Shown: positions 36,811-46,000 of the stretch, piece after piece
Position numbering within the stretch: the stretch's first letter is position 1
Layout of the letters: each line of letters opens with the position of its first letter
Assembly (NCBI GenBank): GCA_008973525.1
Contig: WACJ01000045.1
Span: 1,302,001 to 1,366,000 of the forward strand
Source: Stenopsyche tienmushanensis
Taxonomy: Eukaryota > Arthropoda > Insecta > Trichoptera > Stenopsychidae
DNA: 64,000 bases
Reading direction: 5' to 3'
Program-made: the position numbers and the translations under genes
Notes under the pieces: model-generated
Told to the model about the DNA's origin: nothing
Database searches by the model: none
Seen by the model: only the letters and a program-made list of their open reading frames with translations

Positions 36811-37135
36811 GAAAGTTTAATGATATATTTTCTTTAAATAACATGGAAAAAAGAATTAAACTGATATCTCCTATATTGTTTGTGTTGTTCATTTTTAAAA
36901 TAAGGTAGTTTTTCAGCCGCACCCTGTTCCAAATGAAAACGATTTGTTTTTTGTATGAAATGAACACTCGGCTTATCCAATTTGTAGATTTCAGCTAGAA
37001 CCAAACATGAACATCCACAGAATGTAAAGTTAATGGGCAACAAATATATTGGAGAACTGGCCGGCTATTACTTTGTACAATTTAACACGGACGAGGAGGC
37101 TATTGACGCCCCTAAATCCTTGAATGGACAAAGTT
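36811..37135 (+). pseudogene. Inverted partial duplicate of Trnau1ap intron 1/exon 2
   Basis: On the plus strand this matches the minus-strand parent at about 32113-31790: the transposon-end repeat, the intron end GGCTTATCCAATTTGTAGAT, the acceptor TTTCAG, and then exon 2 codons for LEPNM. About 45 bp encoding most of [13 protein letters not shown] are deleted, and the match resumes at EHPQNVKLM. Further on, [18 protein letters not shown] corresponds to the parent's [18 protein letters not shown]. It ends after LNG. Because the intron is included, it is a DNA-level duplicate and not a retrocopy. Confidence 0.85.
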
Positions 37136-38318
37136 AGGGAGATTTGTTAAGATCTATAAAAGATATCAATAAAAAAACAAAACGATAATAGTTTTGGTAA
37201 AATATTTATTTTTTGTTCTCAACATCAAATTAAGCATTTAAGATTTAATATAGTTTACCGTATTACATTTATACAAAAATATTCATCCTTTTGCTAATAT
37301 GAAACATAAAATTGTGTATAAAAAATAGTTTACATTCTTAGTTTAAAAAATGCATAGGAATAACGTAGGAATTAATGGGATTTTGGAAAAAGATTAAATG
37401 CAACTAATTGCATACATAGCTGTAAAGTAACTATATGAATTGTAACTAAAATCTATCAGTCTTGCGTATAATTAAAAATTGCTAAATTATAAATCGGTCA
37501 ACATTCATATTATTCAAATTCAAGTATAGATTTAAGACAACACTTTAGTACCATTTTAAAATTACATTTATTTTTTGGTCACAACTCTACACACATATAT
37601 ATATATGCCTTTATAAAAATAGGGTGAACATATAACGAGTGACGAGATTATCATACATTGAAAGCTTACAATATGTTTATTTTATAAAAAGTACTACAAC
37701 ATTGACTAGCCATAAGATAAAAAGCAATTTTGGATTTCATTTCTTCGATCACCTCGGAAACAATTTCACAATCGTCGATTAAATTCATTTCTTATAGAAT
37801 ATAACATATGTTTTAACGATATATAAAACAACGTAGATCGTCATAAAAACGATAGATTGTATAAAAATTTAAAAATATACTTATATTAATATGTTCGTTA
37901 AAGATATATCGCATAATAAATAATTCTCACTTAAAAAAAAAACTATACTATGCATATGTATAGTCTATGCCTAAAAGTAAAATACGGATGTTTTAATATT
38001 TCAACACAGTAATGTTTCGATATAATCGAGGAATTGAACGTATTCGATTGAATACGAGCGTCGTATTCGAAGGCAAGTTATAAAAAGGCCCAAATCATAT
38101 TAAAATCATTAAAAATTATATGTTCGGTTTTAAGTTTCGAAGCCATTTTATAGTATGTATTTCTTAGTTAATTATTATTTACGTACTACTACAACGATAA
38201 GGTTTCATTTATTGGTATAATTTTTTTTACTATTATATATACTATTTGGCACAAATCACTGTAATAAATAATAAAATGAACGATAGTTACGATAAAACTA
38301 TTTATAAATAATTTATCG
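37136..38318. other. AT-rich intergenic DNA; no gene seen
   Basis: About 1.2 kb, very AT-rich, with a short (AT)n run near 37597. No frames or repeats are recognised. Confidence 0.5.
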
Positions 38319-38621
38319 TCAATGTACCTCTTCTCCGATGTTGAATTTACATAGATATTGTTCATCGTTAACGCAAATATTCAATAAAATCATTTTTATT
38401 GATTCATCATTTTCATAAATACATTGTGGAAGTTTATCGATTAAGTCCGTTTTGAAATTGAGACATAATTTAGATCGATTGAGGGACGTTTTCATGTTAT
38501 TAATTTTTATATCGAGAAAAATATATTGCGTACTGATGATTCGTTTATTAATTTTACGTATTAAACTGGTTACAGGAAAGAAATTAAGGAAAGAGGACTG
38601 AAGACTGAATAGCATATTCAA
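38319..38621 (-). other. Unidentified 100-codon open frame
   Basis: The frame ends LCKFNIGEEVH and includes LDIKINNMKTSLNRSKLCLN. It is longer than its neighbours in such AT-rich sequence and has mixed amino-acid composition, but I recognise no family, no acceptor or donor of quality and no conserved motif. It may be an exon of an unknown gene, part of the torso 3' UTR, or chance. Confidence 0.2.
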
Positions 38622-38819
38622 AAATACGTCGGATTTTGTTCAGAAATTGTGCCGCAACAACAAGAATAATTAAATATGTGATGAAATAGAAGCGCAGAGT
38701 GATAGAATAGAAACTGGTGTCAGTCTTCCGTAATATAAAACTCCTGAGATAAAATGAAGATGCGGTCCATGGAAGACTCGGCAGGTAATTTAATAATAAA
38801 TCTTCATCTTTTATAATGA

Positions 38820-39000
38820 GCTATTAAAATATTATTAGAAGACATGAGAAGACTAGGGCTTTGAAGAACACGAAAAGACCGGACCGCCCAAAAATTATAT
38901 TAAAGAAATTATCACCTTACAATTCCTCAGTTGATTGCAAAATGAAATGAAATTAGATCATCTACAAGGCTATCCGATAATGTAAAGTAAAAAACATTTA
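38820..39000 (+). mobile_element. Tc1-like transposase N-terminal fragment
   Basis: Nucleotide similarity to the Tc1 element at 43204-43888: both contain GACCGGACCGCCCAAAAATT after a GAAGACTA...GGC segment, followed by similar sequence into TTTATGTAGGATA. Related minus-strand pieces are at 55080-55200 and 61440-61535. Confidence 0.65.
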
Positions 39001-39009
39001 TGTAGGATA

Positions 39010-39540
39010 GAAAAATTATGCTTTATTGATTACGAAGAAGTGTTTGACTGCGTTAAATGAAGAAAAATGCAGGACGTGCTAAAGAATTTGAGCATTGATA
39101 TGATAAATTATCTCTAACAATGTAACCAAACCGCAACCAAAGCGAATGTGGGCATCTCCAGACTGTTTTTAAATACAAAAGGGTGTCGGATGCCATGCAA
39201 TTAAAATGCATCTAGTCTCTCGTATTCGCCTTATGTCTTTATGCAGTCGAAACTCGAACAATGAGAGCAAACGAGAGACGACGTATTAGACAGATTCAAA
39301 ATGTATTGCTTGAGATGCATGCTGAGAAACCTGCGAACGTTCAGACGCTCCAATTCATCCATCCTGGATGAAGCTACAAATAGGAAACAAGACCGTTAAT
39401 CGCATGCTTAAGACTGTTCCTTAGAATTCCTTGGATACATCGCTCCCAGATAAGACGGTAATCTCAAAATGTCGATGGTAATAGGTCCGCATAGAATGCT
39501 GCGGAGATCAGGAGTACATTAGTACAAGCGTCAGTTATAA
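39010..39540 (+). mobile_element. Decayed LINE RT fragment
   Basis: Pieces read CFIDYEEVFDCVK, then MQDVLKNLSIDMINYL and NQTATKANVGISRLF, the RT segment that starts 'FIDYxKAFDxV'. Later frames include RRRIRQIQNVLLEMHA, where such elements have the 'RRLxAFExxxxRRML' stretch. No intact frame survives, and the GVRQGCILSP and xADD motifs are missing. Confidence 0.6.
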
Positions 39541-40061
39541 ATTAGACGCATTTAATAATTAATTTCTGTTCAGACGAGAGTAAATAATATATTACTTGTC
39601 CTTTGCTAAATTTGTCTAAATTTAGTTCCTCAATTTACCTAAATTTGGTCCTCGTAGGACTTGAAAATATCTCGAACAATGTATTTATTATGCTGCAAGA
39701 CGATACAATTTTAATGCAATATAGGTACGTCTATATGCTCAGATATTAAACTGTAATATCAACGATATAATTTTAGTTATGACTACTTTTTAGGAACATA
39801 ATATTGTATTAAAAGTAACTATAATTATCATTTTTTTGTAAAATGCACGGGCTTAAATTAATTCATTTTGTCAATATAAACACATGTTTATGCAATTTAT
39901 AATTATTTTGGTTTGATTGTTCATTTATAGCCGTATGTTTTTCTAACGCAGTAGAAAAACAACAGGAATCCCTCTAATTAGCCCAGGTGAGAGCTAGAGC
40001 GGTCTTAAAAATAGTAGTGCGTATTTAATAATTGTTAAATTGTCATTGATTGCGTCGCTAA

Positions 40062-43000
40062 TTATTGAATAGTAATAGATACGGTAGAATGTTGCGATGC
40101 ATTATAATTTGAACGATTGACGCTGTCGTTTAAATACGCTACTCTGTGATCGCTAAAATTATTGTTTATAGTTTTCATATCGTTGCTTTTAAAAACGTGA
40201 ACGGTACTCTCGTACGGATCATATAGCGTGTTGCGGGGTGGCGACGTGCTTTGGTGCGATAAGAAATTGAAATTGTCGACCGATTTATTAAAACTGTTTT
40301 GTAGCACAATCGGTTGACTGCTGTAGTGGTTGAACTGGGATGAATTTGTTGCCGATTTAGTTTTTCCGAGTGAGATTGGTCGAACGTATCGTTCGGATTC
40401 GACGCATTTATCTATCCCCCGTAAGCTGTTGCAGCTGCTTCTTTAAAATAGAACTCACTGTGTAAATATATGTCGTTAAATATATCAAAAACTAGATATA
40501 AAAACGTTCACTTACATTGGAAAATTGTTCGGATACATTTCTATTTAGTTCGTTCATATCCTTATAGTCTAATATATTGAGGCTTAGATACGCATGGGAA
40601 CACATTCCGTCTAATAATACATCGATTTTTTGTCGTATATCTGAAAATGTCGGTCGTTCCTTAGGGCGACTCCGCCAGCAAGCCATCATTAAGCCGTAAC
40701 TAAAAAATAAAATAGAGCTTAAAAAATTGTTGTAAAAAAAAGATAGGAAAACTGTCTTATTTTAAAAATGAATAATGCAAATCAATTTAATTTTTTTTTC
40801 CATGTTACAGAAAGACATTTAAAGACAGTCCCCTGCATGATTATTACTAAATCTGCATGACAGAAATTTCCCTGATGTATTCATATAAGCAAAACAACAT
40901 TAAATGAACATATATTTAATATACTTACAGATCTGGGCTGCAATTGCTTGGACAATCCATTCTATAGCCCGACATGAGTAATTTTAATAGTCTTCCAGAA
41001 GGGACACTTGGATATGGATTTCCTCCCAGCGTTACAATCTCCCATAGTAAGATTCCATACGACCATCTGTAAGTATTAATAAGTTTTATACACAGACGAA
41101 TGTGTGAATTTATTATGAAACGTTGTATTAAATTATGCTTTTTACTTACACGTCACTTTGTGTAGTATAAACTTGATGAGTGAGAGATTCTAAGGCCATC
41201 CATTTTATAGGCAATTTTCCTGTGCCAGTTTTTCTATACATATTTTCTTGATAAATATCTCTAGATAATCCAAAGTCTGCGATTTTTACAGTTTTATCAG
41301 AACATACGAGTACGTTTCTAGCGGCCAAATCCCTATGGACGACCCTGTTGGAAGAAAGGTATTCCATGCCAAGTGCAATTTGTCGACAGAACGACAACAA
41401 GTCCACTGGTGTTAAATCGCACGTCTTATTCTCTTCTATATTCTGTTCTAAATCGTATAATCTATTGATTATGAAATTGGGTTGTGGAAAATTTGTAAGA
41501 CTGGTGCCTTCACTATTTTCAGACGATACAAGCTCAGCATATTTAATTTGGCCGTTTGAATCGTCCTCGTCGTTGGAGTTTACAAGATTCATATCCGACG
41601 GAGTTAGAGGCTTATTAAACGATTTGGATGCCATAGCGTCCCATGCACCTCTATAAATAAAATGATGTAAGGATTATATCATAAAAATTCAGATAAATTG
41701 AATTAAAAAAAATACATACCGTAGATAGTTTTGTAAATCTCCGCAAGGACAAAATTCAACAATCAACATCATCGTTGCGGTTGGTCGCGTACAACATCCC
41801 ACAAGGCTGACGATATGCGGATGAGAACCAACAGATTTCATCATGTCGATCTCTTGACGGAATTGCTTCACCTCTTCTGCCGAAGGCTCGTCTGTAATAT
41901 TTTACAACAACATTATTACGCCAGTCGAATTTCTTAATAAAAATGTAAATATTTAAATATGACCTTTCAACATTTTAACAGCGACTTCACGATTTTTATC
42001 CTGAATCCAGCCTTTACGAACGACTCCGAATGCTCCTTCCCCGAGCATTTCATAAAGTATCAGCTTATCGGGTACAATTTCAAACGCATCATCGTCAGGA
42101 TGTATCGTGAAGCTGGATCCGCTGTCTAATTCTTTCGGCGCCTTTTGTTCTAGTCCCTGCAAATATTACCAATTGAATCAATGTAAAAAAAATGATTATG
42201 CTTTCTTATATTTTGTGATTTTTGAATACCGATTTACCTCAAAATATCTGCATCTACGTTTGTAAAGTTTCAGCTTTTCATGGCGGTGGTAGATAAAAGC
42301 GGCCAGACCGAGAATGAAAATGAATGAAAATATGGGAGTCAAGACCGCCCATAACAAAGTGCTGGATACTTGAGGTTCTAAAATGATAAACGACAAAATA
42401 ATAGCGTTATTGAAGATGCTGATGTTTAAACATAATATTGTGTTGCAATTGGAATATTTACCTTGTTTCACCAATTTGATTTCACGGTGGATTTCAATCG
42501 ATTTACTTATGCCGCCCTTTGAACCAGCGCTCAGAGATATCTGGTACATATTTCCGACGTTCATATTTTTGAATCGGGCTTCAGTTTTTTTCTATTGTAA
42601 AAATAATTTAAGTACTTAATAGTGTATACTATAACAACAATAAATAATATAATTTCAATTCATTTGAAAATAAAATAATAGCCTATATTACTCGTAAATA
42701 CCCCAGGACCTTGCCGAGCAATTTGAATAAAACATCAATATTGACACTATTTATTATTATTTTAATATCAATACGGTCCATGGAGTAAGTATAGTCGTCG
42801 ACTTGCAAAAAATTGCAGAATGAGCGCGCTGCTAACGGTGGTTTGACAGCACGATGAAGTGTATTTTGCATTTGGAACGTACATTGGAATACTGGCACGA
42901 TTCAGGGTTTGCTATTATAAATATTATTGGTCATATTATAAAAATCACTTACTCCACTTATGTTCTGTTGACTAATGAGCGAGCTATAGTCGTTCTTTGT

Positions 43001-46000
43001 GAGGTTGATGTAATAATAGTCGGGGATTTTCTCTGGTTTTTTCCAACTTATGGTTATGTCATAATATTGTACGTTTTCATCTTGGGTAGATTTTGGTTGT
43101 TTTTCGGATATTTCCTCAATTGCTTTTAAATCTGTCGGTGTTGGAGGGGCTGCAAATAAAATCAATTATAAATAATTACAATAAAAATAACATGTAATAC
43201 ATACACTACCGACAATAAGTTTGGAAACACCTCGCATATCATCGAGTTTTATGGAAAAACACAACAATTAATCGTAACAAATAGATTATTTCGTTTTTAT
43301 TTTCGATGCTAAAACCCTTCTGCTTAATAATGCATCATAATGTGAAAAGAATTTTAATTAAAACGTAAGAAAAAATAATGAGTTATTAAAATATCATTAG
43401 AAGACTAAGGCGTTGAAGGACAGGAAAAGACCGGACCGCCCAAAAATTGTCTTAAAAAAATGATTTCTCATTTGATTGCAAAATTAAATCAAATTAGATC
43501 ATTCACGATGGTTATCCGGAAAGTTACAATATTTATGTAGGATACACAAGACGAAAAATTAAACAACGAATATTTGGAATAAATTTCATAATCCAGCAAA
43601 ATAATGATCCCAAACATACTTCAAAATTATGTAGCATTTTTTAATGCAAAATTTGAATTGAATATAATTAAATTATTCCAAATGAGGCCAACAATACGAC
43701 ATATTGATGAATGTGTCATATAAAGTTTTTTTTTTAATCCAATTTAGGTTATCACATAAATGTTAATATTTTGTGATTATGTCAAGGAGGATATGTTTAA
43801 CAATGTGCATATTTTTTTACATCAATAAATGATCACCTAAGCTTTATTCGCTTAAAACTAAGCGTTTCCAAACTTATTGTCGGCAGTGTATTTTGTCCCA
43901 TGACTTTTGTGGATTGAATTAGGCACCTTTTAAGAAAATAATATGTTTAAATGGTCGATCGAGGACTTACCACACATTTTGAGACTGTCGTGTGTTTCCA
44001 TACAAGAGGGAGTCGTAAAAGTGAACCAACTTTGTTCACTCTCTCTATTTCTGTTGGAATCCGCTCCTGCTACTTTTATAGAATAGGTTGTGCTGTATTC
44101 AAGATCAAAAAGTATTGCATTGAACGTATTTCTTAGCTGCAACAAATTTTTCATTACAACGACAAATATAATAAGGCTATTGAGATTGTCAAGTTTGTAA
44201 ATTTTGAATATCGAAAAATTACCACTTGAACTTCGATTGCTAAAAAGAACTCAGACACTGCGAACACAGCCACATTATAATAGCAAGTGTAATCTGTAAA
44301 CAATATATATTTTTTAAGAATCTTTTAAGATATTGATATGCATTGGACAATATTAAGCCTTGGTTGTTATATAATACATCACTCAATAAGTTCGTAGGAT
44401 TTTTTCGAAGAAATTGCGAAGAAACGACCCCAAATGAAGAAGAAAAATAATCCTACGAACTTATTGAGTGATGTGTTACTATGAAAATCTAATACTAAAA
44501 TATTAAAATAAGAAACAGATCCAGAACTTTAGAATCTATCTTCGATATTTTAACGTAAAAAAAACAGAAATTATAGTTTGACAAACTGTGATGACAAGTC
44601 AGTGCTTGAAATGGAAAATATTCTGAAGCGAATACCTAAGTTTAAGCTTTTAAAATAATTTAATGTTTATGAACATTTACATAAGTTTTCTTTATAGTGC
44701 CGTTTGTTAACTCTATTGTTTATAATTTTATTTATAACGTCACATGAAATTTTAAGGTCCAAGACGAACGAAATCAGAATGCAAATAGGACCTAAACACT
44801 TAGATAATTTAATGCGGTCCAAAGACATTTAAAGGACGATCATAGGTCGTAACGACCCTCAAAATTTGATGATCTCTTTATCAACAAGGCAATGAGTTCA
44901 AATTAAATAGATTTCGCTTCATAAAACACTAGTTTCAACACCTAAATCAAGAATAACGCTTCGAAAGCTTTTCTTTTGCATTTGGTGCTATGTTTTCTGT
45001 ATTTAGCTATCAAAATCAGCTTGAAACAATTACTGTGGAGCATTATCATCACCTAATAGAACAGATAAATAAAACATATATTTGGTTAGAATGCGTTTTT
45101 ACTACTTGAACTTGTTTATACTGGATGTCTTTGTTATAAATAGAATTTACTGCTAGTAAAAAAATTATTTGAGTTAAAACTAGTTTTGATTAGACAAAAT
45201 GACTCAGTTAAAATGGTTTTGACTGAGGTCTAAGTTCATCCAGCTAACACGTGCTTATTCAGGTCAGAATTCGATGCACCCAAAGAAAAAAATTTGCTAC
45301 TAGATAGATACTGATGTTTCTGACTTTAATAATTTATTGATTTTAATTGAATCATTTCAACCGAACATATTTATCTAGCTAAAATTAATTAAACGATAAA
45401 CCTACAGCAGACCCGCGGTAATTCGGCGCCTCCTGTAGTCCGACATCCCAATAAAAGTATAGTGCATATGTACGGTAAAGCTTCGTTAATGTAAAAAATG
45501 CAAATATGTGATTTCTGGGTCCATATTGTCCACGAAAGAAAGTTGTTTTACAAGGAGATAACAAAAAATAAGACTTCAAAAATAGTCATGGAATAAGTTT
45601 GATGACGGTAACAGATTTTTATTTTTTATAACTGCTATGGCCATTGTGTTTATGACGTCAATTATATAAAACGAAAGCCTGTATTATCTACATATATATA
45701 TATATATATCTCATCATATTCATATTTTTTTGGATTACAAGCATCCTTTTCTAACAAGTTCCCGACTACAAGGGGTCAGATGCAGTATTATATAGTCCGA
45801 AAAATTGGACAATCCGAAACTTTCTCGCAAAACGTTTGTCGGATTACTGCGGGCCTGTTGTAGTATAATATACATGTATATATATACTATAAATAAACCA
45901 ATGAGAAACTAAACAAATTAGCTAAAATTGTATGATAAATATAACACGAAGTGGCACTCAGTAGCGGTTCGCTCCGATCCATTTCAAGCCCTGGAGGGTC

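Noticed and set aside
38319..38621. Weak resemblance of the 100-codon frame to a histidine-kinase dimerisation/ATPase region
   Set aside because: Only a few residues agree, key motifs are absent and the context is intergenic insect DNA, so no function is assigned.
42683..42898. 71-codon minus-strand open frame between two torso exons
   Set aside because: It looked like an ectodomain exon, but its phases do not fit either neighbour. Joining 42953 directly to 42591 is in phase and gives [14 protein letters not shown], which suits the torso ectodomain layout. It is treated as intron.
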